A DNA stretch of 64,000 bases from Paenibacillus phytohabitans (GTDB taxonomy: Bacteria > Bacillota > Bacilli > Paenibacillales > Paenibacillaceae). Below the pieces are notes generated by a model that was not told the DNA's origin, did not search any database, and worked only from the letters and a program-made list of their open reading frames with translations. Position 1 is the first letter of the stretch. Every line of letters starts with the position of its first letter. The stretch covers positions 310,001 through 374,000 of the forward strand of contig NZ_WHOB01000020.1 in assembly GCF_013141775.1 (NCBI RefSeq), in the 5' to 3' direction. Shown here in pieces: positions 44,711-55,713 of this stretch. The translations under genes and the position numbers were made by a program.

Positions 44711-45670
44711 TTAGGCCGGGTGAATATATGGACGGGTACTAAGCGGCGGCCGCCAATTTTTGAAAAAATCCGCTCCGGCCGTCAGCCCCGCAGTATAGAT
44801 CGCCTCACTCTGTTCCGGGGAGATATGAAACTGGGTGGTGGAAATGCCCAGCGTGGGAATTTTGACAGTGCGTACGAATTTATCCGTCTCGATATAACGT
44901 TCATCATGGGCAGAGAGCATCGTCCCTACCATGGCCTGAAGCATGCTGAACGGCCCGGTAATGCGGTGAGGCTGCGGCTGTGTCTTACCGATCAACTGGT
45001 AGCCCACCGTGGGCGTACGCCGCTCTGGGGACTGGAAGCCATCCTTCTTCTCATCAAACAGCCACAGCGGAAAATTGCTGAGCATCCCCCCGTCTACCAT
45101 ATACACAAACTGCTCGGCAAAAGATTTTCTCCGGGCTGCCTCTCCGTTCAGCCGCAGCATCACCGGATCGAAGAAGTAGGGAATGCTGCAGCTCATCCGC
45201 ACAGCCTTGGCGACTTCAAAGGACTCCGGTGAAATCCCGTAGAGCTCCAGATCATCCGGCAAGACGACTATCCTCCCGTTAGTAATATCTGAAGCGATAA
45301 CAGTCAGCCTGCCGCGCGGCAGATCGCTGAACGTAACCACTCCCTTCTCCAACAGAATGCCACGGATCCAAGATTCCAGAGCCTGGCCCGAATACAGGCC
45401 TTTTTTGATCAGCACACGGATTGCCGGTCCTATTACAGCGGTGTTATATAGCGCTCCGCGCTTGAGAAAGGATGTGAAGGGCGTCTCCCTGATAATCCGG
45501 CTCATCGCCTCCCCGTTATAACCGGCGGCCAGCAGCGAAGCAATAATGGAGCCTGAAGAGGTTCCGGCTACTCTCCTGAAGGTTCGGCCCGCCCGCTCCG
45601 TTGCCTCCACCGCACCTGCGAGCGCAATCCCCTTCACGCCTCCGCCTTCAAAAACTGCGTTAATCTCCAT
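44711..45670 (-). CDS. Patatin-like phospholipase
   Basis: 319 residues. Oxyanion loop GGGVKG at 9-14, nucleophile Ser38 in GTSSG, catalytic Asp193 in MVDGG: a complete Ser-Asp dyad. Hydrolyses acyl esters of lipids; bacterial members may act on membranes or in defence and signalling. No signal peptide, so cytosolic. Single gene, 40 bases after a separate terminator. Related to YqhO, which neighbours mntR in B. subtilis (recalled). Confidence 0.9.
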   Translation of the reverse strand: MEINAVFEGGGVKGIALAGAVEATERAGRTFRRVAGTSSGSIIASLLAAGYNGEAMSRIIRETPFTSFLKRGALYNTAVIGPAIRVLIKKGLYSGQALESWIRGILLEKGVVTFSDLPRGRLTVIASDITNGRIVVLPDDLELYGISPESFEVAKAVRMSCSIPYFFDPVMLRLNGEAARRKSFAEQFVYMVDGGMLSNFPLWLFDEKKDGFQSPERRTPTVGYQLIGKTQPQPHRITGPFSMLQAMVGTMLSAHDERYIETDKFVRTVKIPTLGISTTQFHISPEQSEAIYTAGLTAGADFFKNWRPPLSTRPYIHPA

Positions 45671-45738
45671 ACCTAAGAGTCCCCCGTTCCATAGATCTTA
45701 TTGCTTATCTATGAGCACGGGGGACTATTCATGACTGA

Positions 45739-47415
45739 CTATGATTTGAAATAAAAGCTGAGCAGGCTGGCCAGGCCAAATGGATCACGGACCACAATAT
45801 CATTGGCCCGGAACAGAATGCTGCCGGAAACCTCATCGTATTTCTCGTTATATTTCAGCTGGTTGATAATCTGATCGCCGCTCTGCCATTCCGCGGTTTG
45901 TTTGGTATCCCCTACTTTGTAGGAGGCCAGGCCGATATACAGCTTGACGCCCGTGCCAGTGACCTCGTTCACCCACCAGTCGACCAGCTTGTCATAACGG
46001 GCGGCGCTGAAAGAGAGACTCCAGTATATCTGCGGAGCCACATAGTCGACCCAGCCGCTCTTAATCCATGTGCGTACATCCGCATACATGTCATCATACG
46101 CAGACACGCCTGCCGTGGTATCCGAGCCGGAGCTGTCCGCCTTTTTATTGCGCCATACCCCAAAGGGGCTGACGCCAAACGAAACTGCCGGCTTCACCGC
46201 ATGAATCTCTGCACCCAGCTGCCGGATGAACTGATTGATATTATCCCGGCGCCAGTCTCCCTTGGTGGCAATTGCCTGAGAGTTGTAGGTCTTAAATGCC
46301 GTATCATCGGCAAAGGTTACGTTGGAAGGATAGAAATAATCATCCAGATGCACACCGTCAATGTCATACCCTCTGACCACTTCCATTACGGTGTCAATGA
46401 TATGCTGCCGCGCTTCCGGAATACCCGGATTTATGTACAGCTTACTGTCAGCTTTGACGATCCACTCTGGATGCAGCTTGGCCACATGATTGGCGGCAAG
46501 GCCTGTAGTGGAGGCATCGGTAGTTGCCCGGAACGGATTGAACCAGGCATGCAGCTGCATGCCGCGTGAATGGGCGCTGCTGACCATATACTGGAGCGGA
46601 TCATAGCCGGGCTCCTTCCCTTGGGTACCGCTAAGCACCTTGGACCAGGGAACCAGCTGCGAGGAATACAGGGCATCTGCGGCGGGTCTGACCTGTACGA
46701 ATACACTATTGAAACCGGCAGCCTGCAGCTTGTCCAGCATGCTGTCGAACTCTTTCTTCTGCTTGTCCGCATTACCGGCCGAAGCCGTTGACGGCCAGTC
46801 CAGATTAAATACGGTGGACACCCACGCGCCCTTCATCGCCTTTCCGGTCTTGGCCCCGGGAATGGAAGGTACGGTTGGCGTTGGCACGGACGGTGCCGGC
46901 ACTACAGGCGTTGGTACGGATGGTGTGGGCACTGTCGGAACAGACGGTGTCGAAGGTGTAGACGGCCCGCCAATCTCTACATTTGAATATAAAGCAATAT
47001 GCTTAGCAGCCTGATTCCAGACTACCTGCAGCCCGAGCTGCTCGCTGACAAACCGCAGCGGCACCATTACTCTGCCCTGTGTAATCTGCACAGAGGTATC
47101 CAGAGGGACTGAAGCACCGTTAACGATAGCACTTTTGCTTCCGCTAGTCAGCTTAAGCACATTATTCCCCTTGCTGATTGTAGCCGTCTTACTGGCCTGA
47201 TCCCAGACCACACCGGCACCTAGTCCTTTACTAACTACCCCGACAGGGACCATGGTAACATTGGTCCGCGTAATATAAGGCGGAACATCCGTGCTTAAGC
47301 TCTCTCCATCCAGTTCAATGGTAATCTGCACCGAAGCAGCGCGTGCACCGGTTGTCCACACAGGCAGACATAGCATAACCACCAGCAATCCTAATATCCA
47401 TTTACGGTAATTCAT
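45739..47415 (-). CDS. Exported family-10-like glycosyl hydrolase with stalk domain
   Basis: 558 residues: signal peptide (about 1-26), two stalk (Cu-amine-oxidase-N-like) repeats (about 27-145; MVPVGVVSKGLGAGVVWDQASK and MVPLRFVSEQLGLQVVWNQAAK), a Pro/Thr/Val/Ser linker (about 150-185), then a GHL10 (YngK-type) TIM barrel with GAWVSTVFNLDWPS, FVQVRPAADALYSS, LHAWFNPFRA and GVHLDDYFYP. Probably acts on cell-wall or extracellular polysaccharide. ATG 47415 follows GGGAGGAATT. Confidence 0.92.
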   Translation of the reverse strand: MNYRKWILGLLVVMLCLPVWTTGARAASVQITIELDGESLSTDVPPYITRTNVTMVPVGVVSKGLGAGVVWDQASKTATISKGNNVLKLTSGSKSAIVNGASVPLDTSVQITQGRVMVPLRFVSEQLGLQVVWNQAAKHIALYSNVEIGGPSTPSTPSVPTVPTPSVPTPVVPAPSVPTPTVPSIPGAKTGKAMKGAWVSTVFNLDWPSTASAGNADKQKKEFDSMLDKLQAAGFNSVFVQVRPAADALYSSQLVPWSKVLSGTQGKEPGYDPLQYMVSSAHSRGMQLHAWFNPFRATTDASTTGLAANHVAKLHPEWIVKADSKLYINPGIPEARQHIIDTVMEVVRGYDIDGVHLDDYFYPSNVTFADDTAFKTYNSQAIATKGDWRRDNINQFIRQLGAEIHAVKPAVSFGVSPFGVWRNKKADSSGSDTTAGVSAYDDMYADVRTWIKSGWVDYVAPQIYWSLSFSAARYDKLVDWWVNEVTGTGVKLYIGLASYKVGDTKQTAEWQSGDQIINQLKYNEKYDEVSGSILFRANDIVVRDPFGLASLLSFYFKS

Positions 47416-47446
47416 AATTCCTCCCAAATGTTGTAGTGATATAACA

Positions 47447-47493
47447 AAGAAACGGCCTTCTCGTCCTTGAATCAGGGAGAAGGCCGTTTCTTT
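47447..47493. terminator. mntR terminator
   Basis: AAGAAACGGCCTTCTC and GAGAAGGCCGTTTCTT form a perfect 16-bp stem; T-run on the mntR (minus) side. Confidence 0.9.
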
Positions 47494-47590
47494 AGTAAAC
47501 GGAGTCCTTCCTTAGGTGAAAAAGGAACGGTATCCGTTTTGACGTAATAAAACTGGAAAGGTTGCGCTAATCAAACAAAAACAGCCAAAA

Positions 47591-48016
47591 TTATGAATCA
47601 CTGACCATTTCATGGTGAATATCGTATAAGGTCTGCAGACGCGCTTCATCCCGGCGGAAGTACTCCACTAGTGTCTCGATCCGGGTGATAGAATCCCAGC
47701 TCAAATGATGCTCAATGCCTTCAACATCCTTATAAATATGTTCTTGCTGAACTCCAATAAGCCCGAGGAATTCCTCCAGCAGCTGATGGCGGTCCACAAG
47801 ACGTTTTCCCACTTTTTTTCCTTTGCTTGTTAGGACAAGCCCACGATATTTCTCATAGATGAGATATTCGTCCTTATCCAGTTTTTGGATCATCTTGGTC
47901 ACAGAGGAGGGGTGTACTTCCAGTCCCTCGGCAATATCCGAGACCCGCGCATAACCCTTCTCATCGATGAGCTTGTATATGCGCTCCAAATAATCCTCCA
48001 TGCTGGGTGTTGGCAT
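47591..48016 (-). CDS. mntR: Manganese-responsive repressor MntR
   Basis: 141-residue DtxR-family regulator that represses Mn uptake. Winged helix with [22 protein letters not shown]; metal ligands Asp8, Glu11 and the C-terminal EGIEHHLS cluster are conserved. No SH3 domain, as usual for MntR. Divergent from splB. Confidence 0.95.
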   Translation of the reverse strand: MPTPSMEDYLERIYKLIDEKGYARVSDIAEGLEVHPSSVTKMIQKLDKDEYLIYEKYRGLVLTSKGKKVGKRLVDRHQLLEEFLGLIGVQQEHIYKDVEGIEHHLSWDSITRIETLVEYFRRDEARLQTLYDIHHEMVSDS

Positions 48017-48208
48017 TAACTTTACCTCTTTTCTATATTGAGCGTGGCGATGGGGCCGGGCCTTGCTCTAACAATGATACATGTTTCTGCCGCTCCTTGG
48101 CAAGTCCTACAGGTCAGCCGCTTCTCCGCTTAGCGATGTTTACCATGATTTCATTCACCCGCTTAACGGCACAATAACGGTATCCTCATCTATAAGGAGC
48201 GTGAATTC

Positions 48209-49285
48209 ATGAACGTTGTCACCCCTGAACGCCCTCCTGCCAAAAGACCGCGGAAGCCGACGGGTCTCTTCATTCCGGAGCTGGTTTTTTTCGAACCGGA
48301 TGCCTTGAATTATCCAAAAGGGGAGCGGATTATGGAGTGGGTCAAGGCCCGCAACATTCCCTTCCGTATGACCACCTCGCATAACCGGATCACCAATTTG
48401 CCCGGCGAAACCGAAGTGGAGCAATACAAAATCGCTAAAAGAACACTTGTCGTCGGTCTCCGCAAAACGCTGACTTTTGACCAGTCCAAGCCGTCTGCCG
48501 ATTATGCGATTCCGATTGCCACCGGCTGTATGGGCCACTGTCATTATTGTTACCTTCAGACTACATTGGGTTCCAAGCCTTACATCCGTGTATATGTTAA
48601 CACTGGAGACATCATCGATGCGGCCAAAAAATATATCGGCGAGCGCGCACCAGAAATCACTACGTTTGAAGCTGCCTGTACCTCGGACCCGCTGGGGCTG
48701 GAGCATATCACGGGCTCACTGACCGAGCTGATCGAATTCATGGCCGAAGAGCCGCTCGGACGGCTGCGCTTCGTGACGAAGTACCAGCATGTGGAGCCTC
48801 TGCTTGGACTGAAGCATAACGGCCATACCCGCGTACGCTTCAGCGTGAACGCCGATTATGTAATTAAGAATTTTGAGCCGGCCACCTCGCGGTTCGAGGA
48901 GCGGATTGAGGCTGCCGGTCAGATTGCCCGTGCCGGTTATCCGCTTGGCTTCATCATCGCTCCGATCATCTGGCATGACGGCTGGGAAGAAGGATATGCC
49001 GAGCTGCTGGAGAAGCTGGCCCGTACGCTGCCGCCGGGAATTGGCAAGGGTCTTACTTTTGAAATGATCCAGCACAGGTTCACCAAGACGGCCAAAACCG
49101 TGATCGAGAAACGTTATCCGAAATCCAAGCTGGAGATGGATATCGAGAAGCGCAAGAAGAAATGGGGCAAGTGGGGCCAGAACAAATATGTCTACCCTGA
49201 TGAACAGCAAACCGCCCTGCGCGAATTCATCACAGAGCGGATTTTTGAACATTTTCCGGAAGCGGCTATTGATTATTTCACTTAA
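48209..49285 (+). CDS. splB: Spore photoproduct lyase
   Basis: 358-residue radical-SAM enzyme that reverses the spore photoproduct in DNA at germination. Fe-S cluster Cys107, Cys111 and Cys114 in CMGHCHYC; Cys157 in AACTSDP corresponds to the hydrogen-donor Cys141 of B. subtilis (recalled). ATG 48209 follows AAGGAG. No splA is seen upstream. Adjacent to mntR rather than ptsI. Confidence 0.95.
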   Translation: MNVVTPERPPAKRPRKPTGLFIPELVFFEPDALNYPKGERIMEWVKARNIPFRMTTSHNRITNLPGETEVEQYKIAKRTLVVGLRKTLTFDQSKPSADYAIPIATGCMGHCHYCYLQTTLGSKPYIRVYVNTGDIIDAAKKYIGERAPEITTFEAACTSDPLGLEHITGSLTELIEFMAEEPLGRLRFVTKYQHVEPLLGLKHNGHTRVRFSVNADYVIKNFEPATSRFEERIEAAGQIARAGYPLGFIIAPIIWHDGWEEGYAELLEKLARTLPPGIGKGLTFEMIQHRFTKTAKTVIEKRYPKSKLEMDIEKRKKKWGKWGQNKYVYPDEQQTALREFITERIFEHFPEAAIDYFT

Positions 49286-49295
49286 CATTTAGATC

Positions 49296-50009
49296 TTAGA
49301 AAATCAGCCACTCCGGCGTAACCCCCTGCAGCCAGATCGTTATCCGGAACATCTGGTCGGTGAACAGCAGAATGCCCATGAACACCATCAGTGTGCCGCC
49401 AAGCTTCATCAGCAGATTGGAATATTTCAGGATCTTCCGCGCGCCGCCCAGGAAAAAAGCAAGTCCGAAGAACGGCAGCGCAAACCCGATGCTGTAAGCC
49501 GTAATCAACGTAAACCAGGTTCCCGGATCACTGGCAGAAAGGGCAATAATCGCCGTCAAAATGGGACCGATGCACGGTGACCAGCCCGCTGAGAAGCCGA
49601 TGCCGAAGATAAACGAGCCCAGATATCCCGCAGGCTTCCATTTCAGCTCCAGCTTGCGCTCCCGGAGCAGAAACTGCGGCTGAAAAATACCGAGCAGGAA
49701 CAGCCCCATCACAATAATCAGAATAGCCGACAACTGGCGGATCAGATCCCGCTGGCCGTTGAAGAATTCACCAAACAGTCCCGCCCCGAAACCAAGGGTA
49801 TAGAACACAGCCGAGAAGCCCAATATAAAGGCCAGCGTATGCGAGAGGGTCCGGAAACGGACCTCTTTGCTGTTGCCTCCACTCTTCAGCTCCTGCACTG
49901 ATAATCCGGTAATATAAGATAGATAGGACGGGTAGAGCGGCAGACAGCAAGGCGATATGAACGACGCCACTCCGGCGGCAAAAGCGATTCCTGCATTCAG
50001 GTTGGACAC
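49296..50009 (-). CDS. ccdA: Cytochrome c biogenesis / thiol-disulfide transporter CcdA
   Basis: 237-residue six-span protein that passes reducing equivalents across the membrane. Redox Cys motifs SPCCLPLYPSY in the first span and SPCIGP in the fourth are typical. Only 10 bases separate it from convergent splB, with no terminator visible. No resA- or ccdC-type partner is next to it. Confidence 0.93.
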   Translation of the reverse strand: MSNLNAGIAFAAGVASFISPCCLPLYPSYLSYITGLSVQELKSGGNSKEVRFRTLSHTLAFILGFSAVFYTLGFGAGLFGEFFNGQRDLIRQLSAILIIVMGLFLLGIFQPQFLLRERKLELKWKPAGYLGSFIFGIGFSAGWSPCIGPILTAIIALSASDPGTWFTLITAYSIGFALPFFGLAFFLGGARKILKYSNLLMKLGGTLMVFMGILLFTDQMFRITIWLQGVTPEWLIF

Positions 50010-50096
50010 TGGCGCATCTCTCCTTCCCTACTCGGGTTCAGTTCACGAAGGCAGCATTCAAGCATATGTAGTTTAGGCCGCTGGATGCTTCAGCCT

Positions 50097-50900
50097 TTAG
50101 GCTGGCAGGCCTTTTTTGCCGATCAGTGTTAGTGTCAGCAGTGCAATCAGGAGCAGAACAATGGTGGCTCCGGGAGCCAGATTCCACACACCGGCAATGA
50201 CAAGTCCGCCGACTACGGCGATCTCAGCGATAGTCACGGACAGGATGACTGAAGACTTGAAGCTTCGGGACAGCAGCAAACTGATCGCCACAGGAATGGT
50301 CAGGAGTGCAGATACCAATAGCGAGCCGACAATTTTGATCGCCGTACTGATTACCAGCGCGGTCAACACGGTTATCAGCATATTAAGCAGCTTCACCGGC
50401 AGTCCGCTGACACTGGCTGCATCCTCCTCAAAGCTGAGCAGGAAGAACTCTTTGAAGAACAGCGAAACTACAACCACAACCGCAATGGTAACGATACCTA
50501 CTACAATCAGATCGGTGTTATTCAGCGTATAAATGCTGCCGAACAGGTAACTCATTACATCCGCATTATAGCCTTTGCCCAGGGTGAAAAAAAGCGAAGC
50601 CAGCGCCACCCCGCCCGACATGATGATGGCAATGGAGAGTTCGGCGTAGCTTTTGTACGCCTTGCGCAGCTTCTCAATCGCAAACGAGGCCACTACGGCA
50701 AAGATCAGCCCCGCTCCAAGCGGGTAGAATCCCGTCAGGAAGCCAAGCGCCACCCCGGCGATGGTCACATGGGCCAGCGTGTCTCCGATCATTGACAGGC
50801 GCCGCAGCACCAGGAACACGCCTATCAGCGGCGCGGTAATCCCAATCATCAAGCCGCCGGCCAGCGCCCGCTGGAAAAAGTCACTAAATAGAATTTCCAA
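50097..50900 (-). CDS. znuB: Zinc ABC transporter permease
   Basis: 267-residue ABC-3 family permease with eight or so spans; RRLSMIGDTLAHVTIAGVALG is the coupling-helix signature of metal permeases. Starts at TTG 50900 behind AAAAGGAG. Its upstream ATPase partner is 677 bases away instead of overlapping as usual; the gap is filled with repeats. Presumed to import Zn2+ with znuA and znuC. Confidence 0.92.
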   Translation of the reverse strand: MEILFSDFFQRALAGGLMIGITAPLIGVFLVLRRLSMIGDTLAHVTIAGVALGFLTGFYPLGAGLIFAVVASFAIEKLRKAYKSYAELSIAIIMSGGVALASLFFTLGKGYNADVMSYLFGSIYTLNNTDLIVVGIVTIAVVVVVSLFFKEFFLLSFEEDAASVSGLPVKLLNMLITVLTALVISTAIKIVGSLLVSALLTIPVAISLLLSRSFKSSVILSVTIAEIAVVGGLVIAGVWNLAPGATIVLLLIALLTLTLIGKKGLPA

Positions 50901-50917
50901 GATATTTTTCTCCTTTT

Positions 50918-51040
50918 ATGATCAAACCTTATCGAGAATTTAGATCATAACCTTTTCGATCAAAAACTTTTAGATCAAAAACCTTTAGATTTAAACCTTT
51001 CGATCCCAACCTTTAGATCAAAAACCTTTCGATCCCACCC
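50918..51040. repeat. GATC-containing minisatellite upstream of znuB
   Basis: About eight degenerate 14-15 bp units, on the minus strand GATC(G/T)AAAGGTTTTT with variants, run almost to the znuB ribosome site. Many units contain an AAAGG element. Unit-number variation would change the leader length but not a protein. Confidence 0.8.
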
Positions 51041-51042
51041 AA

Positions 51043-51082
51043 ACCCTCCCTTCCAAGGGAGGGCCCCAAGGGCTCTGCCCTC
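51043..51082. repeat. Palindromic GC-rich element in znuC-znuB gap
   Basis: CCCTCCCTT-CC-AAGGGAGGG is a perfect palindrome with a 9-bp stem; AGGGC-TCT-GCCCT follows at once. They resemble short mobile palindromic (REP-like) elements. The next 250 bases (51083-51330) contain no gene I can support; an isolated TTGTACAA is at about 51256. Confidence 0.6.
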
Positions 51083-51331
51083 TGGACACCCGTTTAAGTG
51101 CAATTAGCGTGGGACGGCAGACTTTCGCTGCTTAGGGACGTTGAGCTAGGACCGCTTTTCCTCCCTGCGGGATACGCTATACTATTGACGGATTTATCTG
51201 CACATTTAACTTCAAAGAAACTTACAAACAAGTTCAAAGACCAGGCCGTCCGATGTTGTACAATGGACGACCCAGGGGACAACTAAGAGCAGGGCAGAAG
51301 AGCCTTGTCCGTTGGAATCAAGCCGTTTAAA

Positions 51332-51512
51332 TGTACTTTTTGTACAACTATTTGTCTTATTTAGAACCAGATCAGGAAAATAAGTGTATTTCATACAATT
51401 ATAAAGAGGGGTAAGCGGATTATCGCCAGTTTTCCGCAAATATAAGTGTACAAACTACAGTTATAGCTTAAATCCGCGCCTACAATCTAAAAATAACTGT
51501 ACGAAATACAGC
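51332..51512. repeat. Palindrome tetrad 3 (TTGTA/TACAA family)
   Basis: Four palindromes begin at about 51332, 51383, 51445 and 51496 (for example AGTGTATTTCATACAAT and ACTGTACGAAATACAGC), spaced 51, 62 and 51 bp. The first has a 2-bp longer core. Together with the minisatellite and GC palindrome they fill the znuC-znuB gap. Confidence 0.82.
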
Positions 51513-51577
51513 TATCTTTAGGATGCTTGAGAAGCTGATTTTGCAGAATGTCTGAAACACCTCTGCGCTCCCTTTTT

Positions 51578-52327
51578 TCAAGAGAGTGTATGCTGCAGGT
51601 TATCGACAACGCAGTCCTGAACATCATGAGAATGGCGGCAATAGAAATTGATCTTGCCGTTCTTCTGCACCGGCTCGTTGCCGAGATAGTTCTTAATCAT
51701 ATCGATGTCATGCGACACCATCAGAAAAGTCATGTGGTGATGGGCATGCATATGCATGATCAGGTCGAAGAATCCGGCCTGCGTCTCGGCATCAATACCG
51801 ACGGTAGGCTCATCGAGGATCAGCAGATCCGGATGATTGATCAGGGCGCGGGCCAGAAAGACCCGTTGCTGCTGGCCGCCGGACAGCTGGCCGACTCTTT
51901 TCTCCGCGATATCCTGAATCCGCATCACTTCAAGCGCATCCTCACACTGGCGGTGCTGGGCTTTGGATACGCGGCGGATCAGATTCTTGTTATTGTACAG
52001 GCCTGACAATACCACTTCGCGCACGGTAGCCGGAAACAGCGGATTGAAGGCATTCTTCTGCGGAACATAACCAATCCGTTCCCAGTCCTTGAACTTCCGG
52101 ACCGGCTGGCCGAATAATTTGATCTCCCCGCTGGTAGCAGGCAGCAGACCGACAATCATCTTGAGCAGCGTAGTCTTGCCGGCGCCGTTGGAACCAATGA
52201 TGCCCAGGAAATCGCGTTCTTTCACTGTATAATCCAGATTGGAGATTACCTTCTGTTCGCCATAGGAGAAGGACAAATCCTGTATTTCGATCATATGCTG
52301 ATGGCAGTCCAGGGATACCGGTTGCAT
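51578..52327 (-). CDS. znuC: Zinc ABC transporter ATP-binding protein
   Basis: 249-residue ABC ATPase: Walker A GSNGAGKTT, signature LSGGQQQRV, Walker B LLILDEPTVG, switch His in VSHDI. The C-terminal tail has a CRHSHDVQDC motif and further His, a possible zinc-binding tail. ATG 52327 follows AAGGTGG. Thirty-four bases after znuA. Confidence 0.93.
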   Translation of the reverse strand: MQPVSLDCHQHMIEIQDLSFSYGEQKVISNLDYTVKERDFLGIIGSNGAGKTTLLKMIVGLLPATSGEIKLFGQPVRKFKDWERIGYVPQKNAFNPLFPATVREVVLSGLYNNKNLIRRVSKAQHRQCEDALEVMRIQDIAEKRVGQLSGGQQQRVFLARALINHPDLLILDEPTVGIDAETQAGFFDLIMHMHAHHHMTFLMVSHDIDMIKNYLGNEPVQKNGKINFYCRHSHDVQDCVVDNLQHTLS

Positions 52328-52361
52328 GTGAAGTACCACCTTTCAACTTATACTTTCCTTA

Positions 52362-53330
52362 TTATTGTAAAGCCAGAATGAGATTTTGCAAATTTTTCTC
52401 CATTAGTGTGAAATAGTTGTCGCCATTCTTCTCCTGGGCTTCAGTCAGACCCTCTACCGGATTCAGCACCATCGTGGACACGCCGGTTTCACCAGCCAGT
52501 GTCTTAGCCAGCTTGTCGGATACCAGTTCTTCGAAGAAAATGTACCGGATGCCCTCTTCTTTGACCAATGCCGCCAGATCAAGCAGATCCTGTCCCCTTG
52601 GTTCGGCATCCGGTGACAGCCCCATAATAGCGTGCTGTGACAGACCGTAATCACGCGCCAGATATGAGAAGGCCTGATGAGAGACTACGATCTCTTTATT
52701 CGGCAGCTTGCCCAGTTCCTCGGTAAACTTGCTGTCGAGCGCACTCAACCGTTCAGCCAGCTTCTGGTACCGTTCTTCATAACCTGCGGAATGCTCAGGA
52801 TCAACGGACTGCAGGCTTTCCTTGATGTTCTTCGCCATCACGAGCGCCGACTTCGGACTTACCCAGGTATGCGGGTCCGTGTGCAGGCTATCACTATGTT
52901 CTGCTTCTTCCTCCTCATGACCATGATCATGACCGTCTTCCTCGTCGGTCATAATCAAATCAATCCCTTGGCTGACTTCTACAGCCTTGGCTTCACTGTC
53001 ACTGTCGAGGCTTTTGAGGAAATTGGGCACCCAGCCCTCCAGTCCTGCTCCGTTATACAGGAACAGCTGTGCCTTCGAGGTATTAATAATATCCTGGCTG
53101 CGCGGCGTCCAGTCATGCGGCTCTACCCCCACCGGAAGCAGATTGATCGCGTTGATATCTTCCCCGCCGATTTCACTGGCAAATTCATATATAGGATAAA
53201 AAGTAGTGATGACATTCACTTTTCCCTCGACGATACTTCCGCTGCTCTTAGGACCGCATGCGGCAAGCATCATTAGCAGCAATATGGTAACAACGAGCAA
53301 AAGCCCCTTATGCAAGCTTCTATATAACAT
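52362..53330 (-). CDS. znuA: Zinc-binding lipoprotein of ABC transporter
   Basis: 322 residues. Lipobox MLAACG at about residues 21-26 anchors it in the membrane. Cluster A-I fold with metal His in EPHDWTP, HTWVSP and VSHQAFSYLARDYGL; an acidic/His-rich loop (HDHGHEEEEAEHSDSLH, about 134-150) marks it as a zinc rather than manganese binder. First gene of the operon, under a Zur-box promoter. Confidence 0.95.
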   Translation of the reverse strand: MLYRSLHKGLLLVVTILLLMMLAACGPKSSGSIVEGKVNVITTFYPIYEFASEIGGEDINAINLLPVGVEPHDWTPRSQDIINTSKAQLFLYNGAGLEGWVPNFLKSLDSDSEAKAVEVSQGIDLIMTDEEDGHDHGHEEEEAEHSDSLHTDPHTWVSPKSALVMAKNIKESLQSVDPEHSAGYEERYQKLAERLSALDSKFTEELGKLPNKEIVVSHQAFSYLARDYGLSQHAIMGLSPDAEPRGQDLLDLAALVKEEGIRYIFFEELVSDKLAKTLAGETGVSTMVLNPVEGLTEAQEKNGDNYFTLMEKNLQNLILALQ

Positions 53331-53370
53331 TTCTCTATCGACCCCTTAAATCGTAAAATTTACTATGAGA

Positions 53371-53400
53371 ATTATAATAGTAATCGTTACGATAAGTCAA
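53371..53400 (-). promoter_or_regulatory. znuA promoter with Zur box
   Basis: On the minus strand TTGACT (53395-53400) and TATAAT (53371-53376) are 18 bases apart. Between them lies TAGTAATCGTTACGA (plus strand, 53378-53392), 12 of 14 defined positions of the Bacillus Zur consensus TCGTAATNATTACGA (recalled). Zinc-loaded Zur would block RNA polymerase directly. A further half-site AATCGTAA is at about 53349-53356. Confidence 0.8.
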
Positions 53401-53496
53401 CTCTGATCTTCCAGCCAGACTCCCGATAATTAGCCTGAATCCGCTTATCCTTAAGACCAGCACCTAATAACGTATATTCTCTATTTACACTAAAAT

Positions 53497-53527
53497 AATC
53501 CCCGCTGCATTAAGGCACACGGGGATC
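53497..53527 (-). terminator. metG terminator
   Basis: ATCCCCG...CGGGGAT hairpin on the minus strand about 30 bases after the metG stop, followed by TATTTTAG. Confidence 0.7.
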
Positions 53528-53556
53528 GTTCATATCATTCAACTATGCAGCTTGTC

Positions 53557-55608
<2,052 letters not shown>

Positions 55609-55713
55609 TTATACCTTCTCATTTTGACACAAAATAGCCCCACAAAGTGATGCTTTAATTTCGACGCTTACTCAGGTACTTTGGGGGGCCCCAAAACTTA
55701 TAAATTCTTAAAT

